64,000 nucleotides of DNA from CAIPTY01 sp036732725 (lineage in GTDB: Bacteria > Desulfobacterota > Desulfuromonadia > Geobacterales > Pseudopelobacteraceae): the NCBI GenBank assembly GCA_036732725.1, contig DAINBV010000004.1:1-64000 (forward strand). Reading direction: 5' to 3'. The notes below the pieces were generated by a model. That model saw nothing but the letters and a program-made list of their open reading frames with translations, ran no database searches and was not told the origin of the DNA. Positions 1 to 8,908 of the stretch are shown one piece after another. Position 1 is the first letter of the stretch. The number at the start of each line of letters is the position of its first letter. A program made the translations under genes and the position numbers.

Positions 1-987
1 TCAGAATTAACAGGCCATTACAGCCCATCGACTATTCAACGTTGGGACACTACTGCTGTTGAATATAAAAACTATTATGACATTCTCGGCGTGGCTAAAA
101 ACGCGAGTGACGCGGAAATAAAGAAGGCCTTCCGAAAACTTGCACGTAAATATCACCCCGACATTGCCAAAGACAAGAGTGGTTCGGAAATAAAGTTCAA
201 GGAAATCAACGAGGCCAACGAGGTTCTCAGCGACCCGGATAAACGGCGTAAGTACGATGAACTGGGAGCAGACTGGAACCGTCCCGACCGGCAGCCGGGG
301 CAACGTCCGGGTGGTTTTGGTGGTGGTGCGGAAGATGGTTCCGAATTCCATTTCGACGGCACGGGCTTCAGTGATTTTTTCGAGCAGTTCTTCGGTAGTC
401 GCGGTCAAACAGCCGGCGGCGGCTTCGCTCAGCGGGGGCAGGATATCGAAAGCGACATTCTGGTAACGTTAGGAGAAGCCTTGCACGGTTCGACGCGTAC
501 GATCAACCTGCAACGGGTCGATTCACGGACCGGGCAAACGTCTCTGCAGACCTTGCGGGTGAAGATTCCGCCAGGAGTACGTGAAGCGCAGCTTATCCGA
601 CTCGGAGGCAAAGGCCAGGAAGGGAGTGGTGGAGGTGATGCGGGCAACCTTTACTTGCGGGTGCAATTCGCCATACATCCTGATTTCCGGGTACGTGGCG
701 CCAACCTGTATTACGATCTGGAGTTGGCTCCGTGGGAAGCGGTGCTTGGCGCCACCGTCCATATCTCAACTCTAGATGGAACGGTGGCCTTGAAAGTTCC
801 GCCCGGCACGACGGCAGAGCAGGAGTTCCGCCTGCGCGGCAAGGGCTTGCCCTCAGACAATGGGACGCGGGGTGACTTGCATGCCATTGTCAAGATCCAG
901 GTTCCATCACTTCTTACGCCGGAAGAAAAAGTCCTGTGGGAGCAGTTGTCAACTGTATCTACATTCAATCCGAGGAAAACATCATGA
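1..987 (+). CDS. cbpA: DnaJ-class co-chaperone, CbpA-like (5' end outside window)
   Basis: Hsp70 co-chaperone of the CbpA type. A J-domain (YYDILG, then HPD in KYHPDIAK) is followed by a Gly/Phe-rich linker and the two C-terminal substrate-binding beta-domains. The zinc-finger of true DnaJ is absent, which defines CbpA. The frame is open to base 1 with no start codon before the J-domain. A GTG at 91 would delete J-domain helix I, so the start most likely lies upstream of the window. The stop overlaps the next gene by ATGA, which fits the cbpA-cbpM operon order. The family is well recognised; the cellular client is unknown. Confidence 0.9.
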   Translation, partial: SELTGHYSPSTIQRWDTTAVEYKNYYDILGVAKNASDAEIKKAFRKLARKYHPDIAKDKSGSEIKFKEINEANEVLSDPDKRRKYDELGADWNRPDRQPGQRPGGFGGGAEDGSEFHFDGTGFSDFFEQFFGSRGQTAGGGFAQRGQDIESDILVTLGEALHGSTRTINLQRVDSRTGQTSLQTLRVKIPPGVREAQLIRLGGKGQEGSGGGDAGNLYLRVQFAIHPDFRVRGANLYYDLELAPWEAVLGATVHISTLDGTVALKVPPGTTAEQEFRLRGKGLPSDNGTRGDLHAIVKIQVPSLLTPEEKVLWEQLSTVSTFNPRKTS

Positions 988-1322
988 GAACACGAAATGA
1001 TCAGGACAACCCCACATTTTTTGCCATGGAGTTGTTTCAGTCAAAGCCAAATGTTCTGTACAGCCTTGATGTGGCGGCTCAATTAGCGGGTGTTCCTCGC
1101 CGTTCCATTCTGATCTACTGTCGTGCCGGTCTTGTGCGGTCTATCCTTCAGCCACCGTATGGAATTATGACCTTCACGGAAGAGGCTATTCACACCGTGC
1201 GGCGCATCGAGCATGTTCGGATCAATCACAGCGCTGATATAACGTTGCTCAAGACTTTGTTTGGCCTGCTCGAAGAGGTAGAACAACTGCGCTCGGAGCT
1301 GCGCTTCCTGCGTACGTATTGA
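984..1322 (+). CDS. cbpM: CbpM-like MerR-type chaperone modulator
   Basis: A small protein of 112 aa. Its N-terminal half (YSLDVAAQLAGVPRRSILIYCRAGLV) is a MerR-like winged helix that normally reads out a tyrosine/glycine motif. The C-terminal part is a helix with heptad leucines (LLKTLFGLLEEVEQLRSELRFL). In E. coli, CbpM binds the J-domain of CbpA and inhibits it. The ATGA overlap with the CbpA-like gene supports the same role here. The ATG at 984 was chosen because of that overlap; a longer upstream reading starting at 936 would sit inside cbpA. Confidence 0.8.
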   Translation: MRTRNDQDNPTFFAMELFQSKPNVLYSLDVAAQLAGVPRRSILIYCRAGLVRSILQPPYGIMTFTEEAIHTVRRIEHVRINHSADITLLKTLFGLLEEVEQLRSELRFLRTY

Positions 1323-1350
1323 AATACAATCACAAGAAGGAGAAACAACC

Positions 1351-2025
1351 ATGAAAATCCTGATGGTACTGACATCACACGATGAACTTGGATCAACGGG
1401 TAAAAAAACAGGTTTCTGGTTGGAGGAATTTGCCGCCCCGTACTATGTTTTTAAAGATGCCGGAGTTGACATAACCCTGGCATCTCCAAAAGGGGGGCAA
1501 CCGCCGCTTGATCCGAAGAGCGATGAACCAGATTCTCAAACAGCAGCAACGACTCGATTCAAGCAAGACACGGAAGCGCAAGCTGCTTTGGCGCATACCA
1601 GGATTTTGAGAGACCTTTGTGCCGATGACTACGACGCGTTGTTTTATCCCGGTGGCCATGGGCCGTTGTGGGATTTGGCAGAGGATAGGTGCTCTATTGC
1701 ATTAATTGAGACCATGTATGCCCAGGGCAAGCCTGTTTCTGCGGTATGTCACGCGCCGGGGGTATTGCGCCATGCCAAGGCGCCGGACGGTTCATCGTTG
1801 GTGCAGGGAAAACAGGTCACCGGATTTTCCAACACGGAAGAAGCAGCTGTCGGATTGACTGATGTTGTACCGTTCCTCGTTGAAGATGAATTGCAGAAAA
1901 ACGGCGGAAATTATTCCAAAGGCGCTGACTGGCAAGCATTTTCTGTTCACGATGGCAACCTGATCACCGGCCAGAATCCCGCTTCATCAGAGGCGACGGC
2001 AAAAATGGCATTAGAACAACTGTGA
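1351..2025 (+). CDS. DJ-1/PfpI family (Hsp31-like) class I glutamine amidotransferase-type protein
   Basis: A 224-aa protein with the DJ-1/PfpI fold. The nucleophile elbow is AVCHAPG (Cys near residue 131), and the oxyanion/Glu region is YPGGHGPLWDL. The length and the N-terminal motif (LTSHDELGSTGKKTGFWLEE) match the Hsp31/glyoxalase III-like subgroup, whose members act as methylglyoxal glyoxalases or protein holdases. A strong ribosome site (AGAAGGAG) precedes the ATG. It follows the co-chaperone pair by 28 bases and is probably co-transcribed, which suggests a protein or carbonyl-stress role. The exact substrate cannot be read from the sequence. Confidence 0.85.
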   Translation: MKILMVLTSHDELGSTGKKTGFWLEEFAAPYYVFKDAGVDITLASPKGGQPPLDPKSDEPDSQTAATTRFKQDTEAQAALAHTRILRDLCADDYDALFYPGGHGPLWDLAEDRCSIALIETMYAQGKPVSAVCHAPGVLRHAKAPDGSSLVQGKQVTGFSNTEEAAVGLTDVVPFLVEDELQKNGGNYSKGADWQAFSVHDGNLITGQNPASSEATAKMALEQL

Positions 2026-2099
2026 CCGACCCGACATCTCAGCATGATTCAAATAGGTTATGAATACGGGATGATCAATCCGGCAGAAAGTGAATAATA

Positions 2100-4676
2100 A
2101 TGAAATCAAATAGTATACCCCCTGCCTTCCCCATTGTCGGCATCGGCGCCTCTGCCGGTGGACTGGAGGCGCTGGAGCAATTCCTGCGAAACGTGCCCGA
2201 GAAGTGTGGCATGGCCTTTGTCATCGTCCAGCACCTGGACCCGAACTACAAGGGTATTATGGCCGAACTGCTCCAGCGCACCACCACTATGGAGGTTTTT
2301 CAGGTCAAGGACCGGATGAAGGTCAAGACGAACTGCGTCTATGTGATCCCCCCCAACAAGGACATGTCAATTCTGCACGGGGTGCTGCACCTGTTCGAGT
2401 TGGCAACGCCCCGCGGCCTGCGGCTCCCAATCGATTTTTTTCTCCGCTCGCTGGCCGAGGACCGGCAGGAGCAGAGCATCGGTGTCATACTTTCCGGCAT
2501 GGGTTCAGATGGCACGATGGGGATACGGGCCATCAAGGAAAAGGCAGGAATTGTGCTGGTGCAAGATCCCGCTTCAGCCAAGTTCGACAGCATGCCCAGG
2601 AGCGCCATTGAGGCCGGATTGGCCGACCTGATTGCCCCTGCAGAGGCTTTACCCGGAAAGATCATCGACATTCTCCGGCATTCCCTCGTCTTGACCACAT
2701 CCGAGCAGACTTTGGAGCAGAAGGACAAGAGCGCCTTGGAAAAGGTTCTCATCCTGCTTAGGACCAAGACCGGTCAGGACTTCTCGCTGTATAAGAAGAA
2801 TACTGTCTACCGTCGGGTAGAGCGGCGCATGAGCATTCACCAGATCGACAGGATCGCAACATACGTCCGCTATATGCAGGAGAACCCCCAGGAGGTGGAA
2901 CTCCTCTTCAAGGAACTTCTGATCGGGGTAACCAGCTTTTTTCGTGACCCTGAGTCATGGATACAGTTACGGGATGAGGCCATCCCGCTACTTTTGGCGG
3001 ACCACCCCGCCGGAGGGACGCTCCGTGCCTGGTCGGCAGGGTGCTCGACCGGTGAGGAGGCGTATTCGCTGGCAATGACCTTCAAGGAGGCGCTGGAGCG
3101 TGTCAAATCCACCGAGAATTATAAACTACAGATCTATGCCACCGATCTGGATCAGGACGCAATCGACAAGGCGCGTCAGGGGATCTACCCGACCAACATC
3201 GTCGCAGACGTTTCCTCCGAGCGGCTGAAACGTTATTTCGTCAAGGAAGAGAACGGCTACCGGATCGGCAAGGAGATTCGCGAAATGGTGACTTTTGCCA
3301 CCCAGAACATCATCATGGATCCCCCCTTTACCAAACTCGATATCCTGATCTGCCGCAACCTGCTGATCTATCTGACGCCGGAACTGCAGAAAAAACTCCT
3401 GCCGCTCTTTCACTACAGCCTGAACAGCGGTGGCGTCCTGTTTCTGGGGAGCGCCGAGTCCATCACAATCTTCTCCGATCTCTTCACGACCTTAAACGCC
3501 AAAGCGAGACTCTTCCGGCAGCGCGAATCAGCACTGGCCGAACCGCTCGCGTTTCCAGCCTCGTTTGTCCCTGTTCGAAAGGGCATTTCCGAAGAATCGA
3601 CGTTGTCTTATTCCGCTGCCAATCTGCAGTCGCTCGCCGACCATCTGATCCAGCAACGTTTTTCCCCGCCGGCCGTGCTGACCAACAACAAAGGTGATAT
3701 CCTCTATATCAACGGGAAGACCGGCAAATATCTTGAGCCGGCGGCCGGTAAAGCCAACTGGAACATTTTCGCCATGACTCGTGAAGGGCTCCGTTTTGAT
3801 TTGGGGAGTGCCTTCCAGAAGGCGGTTCGGCAAAAAGAAGCGGTCATCGTCAAGGGACTCAAGGTAGGGACAGGCGTCTCCGCGCAGTTTGTTAACATCA
3901 CTGTTCAGGCGATAGATGAACCGGAAGCGCTCAAGGGGATGGTGATGATCGTTTTTACCGACGTGACGACGCCCCCGAAAACAAAATCACCCAGCCGCTC
4001 TAAAACCGGTAAAACCGATTCTGCCAAGGTTCCCGAACTGGAGCATGAACTCCAGCAATTTCGCGAAGAGCTTCAGACGACCCGCGAGGAGATGCAATCC
4101 TCGCAAGAAGAGCTTATATCCACCATAGAGGAGCTACAATCGACCAATGAAGAGCTGCAATCCACCAACGAGGAGCTGACCACTTCACGCGAAGAGATGC
4201 AGTCACTGAATGAAGAGTTGCAGACGGTAAACGCCGAGCAACAGTCCAAAATGGAGGATCTGTCGCGGGTGAACAACGACATGAGGAACCTGCTCAACAG
4301 CACGGAAATAGTCACCGTATTTCTGGATAACGATCTCCATATCCGGCGTTTTACCACCGGAGCAGACAAACTCTTCAAACTGAGACCGGGTGATGTGGGG
4401 CGGCCGCTTGCCGAAATAGTGAGCGACCTGATCTATCCCGAACTGTCCGAAGAGGTACAGAATGTACTGCGGACGCTGGACTTTTCTGAAAAACAGGTTG
4501 TTGCTACTGACGGCCGCTGGTTTTCGGTGCGCATTATGCCCTACCGCACAATGGAGGACGTAATTGCCGGAGTGGTGATCACCTTCTCAAACATCACTAT
4601 GTTTAAGCAGCTTGAGGCGGAACTGCGCGAGGAAAATGCGCGACTCAAGAGTACTACTGATGCTGGAGATTCATAA
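2100..4676 (+). CDS. CheB-CheR fusion with PAS domains and coiled coil
   Basis: An 858-aa chemotaxis-type fusion. Residues about 10-190 are a CheB methylesterase without a receiver domain (catalytic Ser in GIGASAGG, His in VQHLDP, Asp in GSDGTMG). Residues about 205-470 are a CheR methyltransferase (SAGCSTGEE for SAM binding, LICRNLLIYL). A first PAS-like segment follows. Residues about 640-725 form a very regular Glu/Gln/Ser coiled coil with repeats of EELQSTNEE. A final PAS domain ends the protein. Many family members continue into a histidine kinase; this one stops after PAS. No che genes are adjacent, so its receptor partner is unknown. The stop overlaps the next reading frame by one base (TAATG). 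Confidence 0.9.
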   Translation: MKSNSIPPAFPIVGIGASAGGLEALEQFLRNVPEKCGMAFVIVQHLDPNYKGIMAELLQRTTTMEVFQVKDRMKVKTNCVYVIPPNKDMSILHGVLHLFELATPRGLRLPIDFFLRSLAEDRQEQSIGVILSGMGSDGTMGIRAIKEKAGIVLVQDPASAKFDSMPRSAIEAGLADLIAPAEALPGKIIDILRHSLVLTTSEQTLEQKDKSALEKVLILLRTKTGQDFSLYKKNTVYRRVERRMSIHQIDRIATYVRYMQENPQEVELLFKELLIGVTSFFRDPESWIQLRDEAIPLLLADHPAGGTLRAWSAGCSTGEEAYSLAMTFKEALERVKSTENYKLQIYATDLDQDAIDKARQGIYPTNIVADVSSERLKRYFVKEENGYRIGKEIREMVTFATQNIIMDPPFTKLDILICRNLLIYLTPELQKKLLPLFHYSLNSGGVLFLGSAESITIFSDLFTTLNAKARLFRQRESALAEPLAFPASFVPVRKGISEESTLSYSAANLQSLADHLIQQRFSPPAVLTNNKGDILYINGKTGKYLEPAAGKANWNIFAMTREGLRFDLGSAFQKAVRQKEAVIVKGLKVGTGVSAQFVNITVQAIDEPEALKGMVMIVFTDVTTPPKTKSPSRSKTGKTDSAKVPELEHELQQFREELQTTREEMQSSQEELISTIEELQSTNEELQSTNEELTTSREEMQSLNEELQTVNAEQQSKMEDLSRVNNDMRNLLNSTEIVTVFLDNDLHIRRFTTGADKLFKLRPGDVGRPLAEIVSDLIYPELSEEVQNVLRTLDFSEKQVVATDGRWFSVRIMPYRTMEDVIAGVVITFSNITMFKQLEAELREENARLKSTTDAGDS

Positions 4677-4966
4677 TGAGAACCAAAATAAGCAAGAACA
4701 TGCTACCAACAACCTCCGAACTGCGCCACCTTGCAGAAGAACGGTTGCGTGCGAACACGACCAAACTATGTCCACCAGCAACAGAGGAAGCGTTGCAGCG
4801 GCTTGTCCATGAACTGATTATGAACAGTCCTGAAATTCTGAATGGGCAGGTGAGTATCGCTTTTGGAATTGCCTCCGCTGAAAACAAGGATCAGCTTGTA
4901 GAAGCTTTAAAGCTTAGTGACCAGTTGATGTATCAGCACAAGTCGGTACTGAAAAATTGCAGCTAA
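4676..4966 (+). pseudogene. Internally deleted PAS/GGDEF sensor gene remnant
   Basis: A 96-aa reading frame that looks like the two ends of a longer signalling protein joined together. The start (ELRHLAEERLR, then EEALQRLVHEL) is the typical N-terminal helix of PAS sensor proteins found downstream of CheB/CheR fusions. The end (VSIAFGIAS, then LKLSDQLMYQHKS) matches the last strand and helix of a GGDEF domain. The PAS core and the GGDEF active-site half are missing. A deletion in frame would explain this. It may still be translated by coupling to the upstream gene, but enzymatic activity is not expected. Confidence 0.6.
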
Positions 4967-5045
4967 GAAATAATTGATATTCAACTGCTGCAGACCACCG
5001 CCTTTCAAATGGATTGATTATCAAGATCACGACAAGGAAGGTACC

Positions 5046-5510
5046 ATGAAACATCCCGTATTTCCACCACACTACCGGCGTGAACATGATCCTATAAAGA
5101 ACGTCAACGAAGTTGTCAAAGAACAGCTTACGGCAGGCCAGAGGGCATCAGACTGGATCGCCGCAAAAGTTGGTTCGTGGCCGTTCATCATCGGGCAATC
5201 AGTACTTCTCACATTGTGGGCAATCCTCAATATCACCGCATGGGTTCGGCATTGGGATCCCTATCCATTCATTTTTATGAATCTCCTGTTGTCGCTCCAG
5301 GCAGCCTATACCGCCCCCATGATCATGATGAGCCAGAACAGGGCGGCGGTGCGTGATCGCGTCGAAGCACACATCGATTATGAAATCAACTTGATGGCGG
5401 AAGCCGAAATCAAGGTCATCCTGGAAAACCTTGAAGCGCAAAACGTCGCCATTGCAGAAATTCACAAGCTGATCGTGGATATGCAGCCAAGTAATAAGAA
5501 AGATGCATAG
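5046..5510 (+). CDS. DUF1003 inner-membrane protein
   Basis: A 154-aa protein with the DUF1003 signature: an amphipathic lead (ASDWIAAKVGSWPFI), two transmembrane helices around residues 45-90, the loop DPYPFIFMNLLLSLQAAYTAP, and the cytoplasmic segment MMSQNRAAVRDR. The C-terminal third is a charged helix. The ATG at 5046 has the ribosome site AAGGAAGG five bases upstream; an ATT at 4974 is not needed. Family members are widespread small membrane proteins of unknown function, often near stress genes. No specific function can be assigned. Confidence 0.85.
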   Translation: MKHPVFPPHYRREHDPIKNVNEVVKEQLTAGQRASDWIAAKVGSWPFIIGQSVLLTLWAILNITAWVRHWDPYPFIFMNLLLSLQAAYTAPMIMMSQNRAAVRDRVEAHIDYEINLMAEAEIKVILENLEAQNVAIAEIHKLIVDMQPSNKKDA

Positions 5511-5551
5511 ATCTCGATTTGGCAGACAAAGAAAGCAATAGGAGAGTTTCC

Positions 5552-7966
5552 ATGGATACTCAGGAACATGCCCCTGGCTGGCCAGGAATTCCGGCGCGCT
5601 GGACTTCCAGTGCAAAAAGCGGGGTGGGTACATCGCTTTCCCCTGCTAGCAGAGTATGGTTTAGCCTGAGTCACGGCATTCTTAATGAGGTCTACTATCC
5701 ACGACTGGACCAGGCATGTATCCGTGACCTGGGAATGATTGTTACTGCTGATAACAATTTCTTCTCGGAAGAAAAACGTCATGCGGTTTCACATGTTACC
5801 TATCCGGTGGCCGGAGTACCGCTGTACCGCCTGACAAATACCTGTAAAGAAGGGCGGTACCGGATAGAGAAGGAAATCTTCTCCGACCCGAGCCGGGAAG
5901 TGATCATTCAAAGGGTCAAATTTTTCCCTCTCACTGGAAAGCTTGATGACTATCGTCTCCATGTGCTGCTTGCACCGCATCTGGGCAATCGAGGTGCTGA
6001 AAACAACGCCAGTGTGGGTGATTACAAGGGGGTGCCGATGCTGTTCGCGGAACGGCAGGGAAATGCCTTGGCGCTCGCTTCTTCAACCCCGTGGTTGAGA
6101 CGTTCGGTGGGCTTTGTCGGCATCTCGGACGGATGGCAGGATCTCATGCAGCATCAGCGCATGGAATGGGCGTTTTCCAGGGCCGAGAATGGCAATGTTG
6201 CCATCTGCTCAGAGGTGAATCTGGCTGCCTGCAATGGAGAATTTATCCTGACTCTGGGGTTCGGCCGCACCATTGCCGAGGCGGGTAACCTGGCACGGGC
6301 AGCCCTGCTGGACAACTTCACGGAGCTACAGGATACATACGTTCGGAATTGGCAGGCCTGGCAGCAAACACTCCCTTCTATCAAGGATGATAACGGTTCT
6401 GAATACCCACTGTTCCGCGTCAGCACGGCAGTGATCCGTATTCACGAATCAAATGACTTCCCGGGTGGAATGATTGCCGGTCTTTCAATACCTTGGGGTT
6501 TCAACAAGGGAGACGACGATCTGGGAGGATATCACCTGGTATGGCCAAGGGATCTGGTAGAGGCCGCCGGGGGGCTTCTCGCCGCCGGAGCGTGCGAGGA
6601 TGCCCGTCGTGTGCTTCTTTATCTCCAGAGCACGCAAGAAGCAGACGGGCATTGGCCACAAAACATGTGGCTCGACGGCACCCCCTATTGGAACGGTATC
6701 CAGATGGATGAGACCGCGTTTCCCATCCTGCTGGTGGATCTTGCCAGACGAACTGGTGCTCTCGATGCTTACGAGATCGAATGTTTCTGGCCGATGGTGC
6801 GCCTGGCTGCATCATATATCGTGCAGAACGGACCGGTTACGCAACAGGACCGCTGGGAGGAGAATGCAGGATACTCACCTTTCACCCTGGCAGTGGAGAT
6901 TGCCGCCATGCTCGCCGCTGCTGATCTGGCGGAATTAAACGGAGCACCTGATATTGCTGTATACCTTCGCGAAACGGCGGATTTCTGCAATGACAGCATC
7001 GAGCGCTTGACCTACGTGACTGGAACCAACCTGGCCAAAGAAGTTGGAGTCGATGGCTACTATGTGCGCATCGCTCCGCCTGAGCGGGCTGATGCCGCCT
7101 CACCGTCACACGGTTTTGTTCCGGTAAAAAACCGCCCGCCCGGCCAGGGAACAGAGCCGTGTGAAGAGCTCATCAGTCCCGATGCCCTGGCGCTCGTCCG
7201 TTTCGGTCTGCGGAGCGCCGATGACCCGCGTATTGTTAACACCATCCGTATAATCGACCGTTTCCTGATGGTGGATCTTCCATCCGGGCCTGCCTGGCAT
7301 CGCTACAACAATGACGGCTACGGGGAGCATGAGGATGGCTCACCGTTCGACGGAACCGGTGTCGGCAGGGCCTGGCCGCTCCTCACCGGAGAGCGGGCCC
7401 ATTACGAACTGGCGGCAGGTCGTCGTGAAGTGGCGCTACGACTCCTGAAAGCCATGGAGTCATACGCCAGTGAGGGTGGCATGCTCTCCGAGCAGGTGTG
7501 GGATAGTGACGATATTCCGGACCGGGAACTCTTCAGGGGGCATCCGTCCGGTTCGGCCATGCCCCTGGTATGGGCCCATGCCGAGTACGTAAAGATCTGC
7601 CGGTCGCTTCAGGATGGCTCGGTGTTTGACATGCCCCCCCAGCCTGTGCAGCGGTACCTTGTGAAAAAGACCGGATCTCATTTAGCCGTGTGGAGTTTCA
7701 ACAACAAACGCCAAACCATCGAGACCGGCAAAACCTTACGCATCGAGAGCTTGGCTCCCGCCCTGGTGCACTGGAGTAGTGACAATTGGATAACTTCTGG
7801 AGAGTGCAAAACCATAGATACCGGTCTTGGTGTGCATCTTGCCGATATCGAAACGTACGGACTGTCTGGTGTTTCGCAGATTGTCTTCACCTTCTTCTGG
7901 CCCCAGGCGTCACGTTGGGAAGCAATAGACTTTCGCGTCAGGATTATTGACCCGCTATGCCAATAA
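5552..7966 (+). CDS. GH15 glucan 1,4-alpha-glucosidase (glucoamylase)
   Basis: An 804-aa glycoside hydrolase family 15 enzyme that releases glucose from the non-reducing ends of alpha-glucans. An N-terminal beta-sandwich (about residues 1-280) precedes the (alpha/alpha)6 barrel. The barrel carries the family signatures YHLVWPRD, RWEENAGYSP (general acid Glu) and LSEQVWD (second catalytic Glu). No signal peptide is visible, so it probably acts in the cytoplasm on storage glycogen or imported dextrins. The ATG at 5552 is preceded by AGGAGAG. Placement upstream of gnd-zwf-pgl and a glucokinase suggests a route from glucan to the pentose phosphate pathway. A trehalase-like GH15 specificity cannot be excluded. 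Confidence 0.9.
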   Translation: MDTQEHAPGWPGIPARWTSSAKSGVGTSLSPASRVWFSLSHGILNEVYYPRLDQACIRDLGMIVTADNNFFSEEKRHAVSHVTYPVAGVPLYRLTNTCKEGRYRIEKEIFSDPSREVIIQRVKFFPLTGKLDDYRLHVLLAPHLGNRGAENNASVGDYKGVPMLFAERQGNALALASSTPWLRRSVGFVGISDGWQDLMQHQRMEWAFSRAENGNVAICSEVNLAACNGEFILTLGFGRTIAEAGNLARAALLDNFTELQDTYVRNWQAWQQTLPSIKDDNGSEYPLFRVSTAVIRIHESNDFPGGMIAGLSIPWGFNKGDDDLGGYHLVWPRDLVEAAGGLLAAGACEDARRVLLYLQSTQEADGHWPQNMWLDGTPYWNGIQMDETAFPILLVDLARRTGALDAYEIECFWPMVRLAASYIVQNGPVTQQDRWEENAGYSPFTLAVEIAAMLAAADLAELNGAPDIAVYLRETADFCNDSIERLTYVTGTNLAKEVGVDGYYVRIAPPERADAASPSHGFVPVKNRPPGQGTEPCEELISPDALALVRFGLRSADDPRIVNTIRIIDRFLMVDLPSGPAWHRYNNDGYGEHEDGSPFDGTGVGRAWPLLTGERAHYELAAGRREVALRLLKAMESYASEGGMLSEQVWDSDDIPDRELFRGHPSGSAMPLVWAHAEYVKICRSLQDGSVFDMPPQPVQRYLVKKTGSHLAVWSFNNKRQTIETGKTLRIESLAPALVHWSSDNWITSGECKTIDTGLGVHLADIETYGLSGVSQIVFTFFWPQASRWEAIDFRVRIIDPLCQ

Positions 7967-8003
7967 CATCGAACAAAACATTCTGAAACAAGGAGGAACA
8001 AAA

Positions 8004-8771
8004 ATGTCATTTTCAGACAAGAGAGCTCTCATCGTCGGGGGGAGTAGTGGTATGGGACTGGAGACTGCCAGATTACTGGTGCATGCAGGCGCTTCAGTGA
8101 CTCTGGTTGGACGGAGTCAGGAGAAGTTGGAGAGTGCATATAGCACGTTCACAATTCGCAACAAGGTCCACATTATTCAGTGTGATCTTCTGAAGGAAAA
8201 GGACGTTGACGATTTGGTTCACTATGTGCGCGATGATATGAAGGATGTAAAATATCTGATCAACGCAGCGGGAGTGTTCTATCCTAAGTCTTTTTTAGAA
8301 CACACCTGTAATGATTATGACGCCTACATGAACCTTAACAAGGCAACCTTCTTTGTGACTCAGCAGGTAGCCAAAAACATGGCGGCAAATGGCGGCGGGG
8401 CAATCGTCAACATTGGTTCCATGTGGGCCCACCAGGCAATCAAGGCGACACCTTCTTCGGCCTACTCGATGGCCAAGGCTGGTTTGCACTCCCTGACTCA
8501 TCATCTGGCCATGGAACTGGCAGAATTTGGCATACGGGTCAATGGAGTTGCTCCTGCTGTGGTAGAGACTCCCATCTATGGTTCCTTCATCAATCCCACT
8601 GAGATTCATGCTGTTCTCCAATCTTTCAATGAGTTTCATCCGATTGGCCGGATCGGAAAACCTATTGATGTGGCGGCAGTAATCATGTTTTTGCTTTCTG
8701 ACAAAGCCAGTTGGGTGACAGGCGCGATCTGGAATGTAGACGGTGGGGTCATGGCTGGGCGAAACCAGTAG
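8004..8771 (+). CDS. Short-chain dehydrogenase/reductase
   Basis: A classical SDR of 255 aa. The nucleotide-binding motif is GGSSGMG near the N-terminus, NAAG is at about residue 87, and the catalytic Ser and YxxxK are in SAYSMAKAG. The C-terminal VTGAIWNVDGG is typical of the FabG-like group. A strong AAGGAGG site precedes the ATG at 8004. It begins 37 bases after the glucoamylase. In such clusters SDRs often act as glucose or sugar dehydrogenases, but the substrate cannot be deduced here. Confidence 0.88.
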   Translation: MSFSDKRALIVGGSSGMGLETARLLVHAGASVTLVGRSQEKLESAYSTFTIRNKVHIIQCDLLKEKDVDDLVHYVRDDMKDVKYLINAAGVFYPKSFLEHTCNDYDAYMNLNKATFFVTQQVAKNMAANGGGAIVNIGSMWAHQAIKATPSSAYSMAKAGLHSLTHHLAMELAEFGIRVNGVAPAVVETPIYGSFINPTEIHAVLQSFNEFHPIGRIGKPIDVAAVIMFLLSDKASWVTGAIWNVDGGVMAGRNQ

Positions 8772-8908
8772 CAGGGAACGGCAAAGCTACGCTGAGTTTT
8801 TTTTTGCGATCAAGGTTCGGCCAATGATTGCCTGAAGATGAGATGCAAGATGTTCAGGTTATTTTTGAACAGCTCCTAAGGTATCAGCAGTGGAAATGGA
8901 GGTACAAA

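Noticed and set aside
91..987. GTG at 91 as the start of the DnaJ-like gene
   Set aside because: It would remove the first helix of the J-domain, which is visible just upstream in the same frame.
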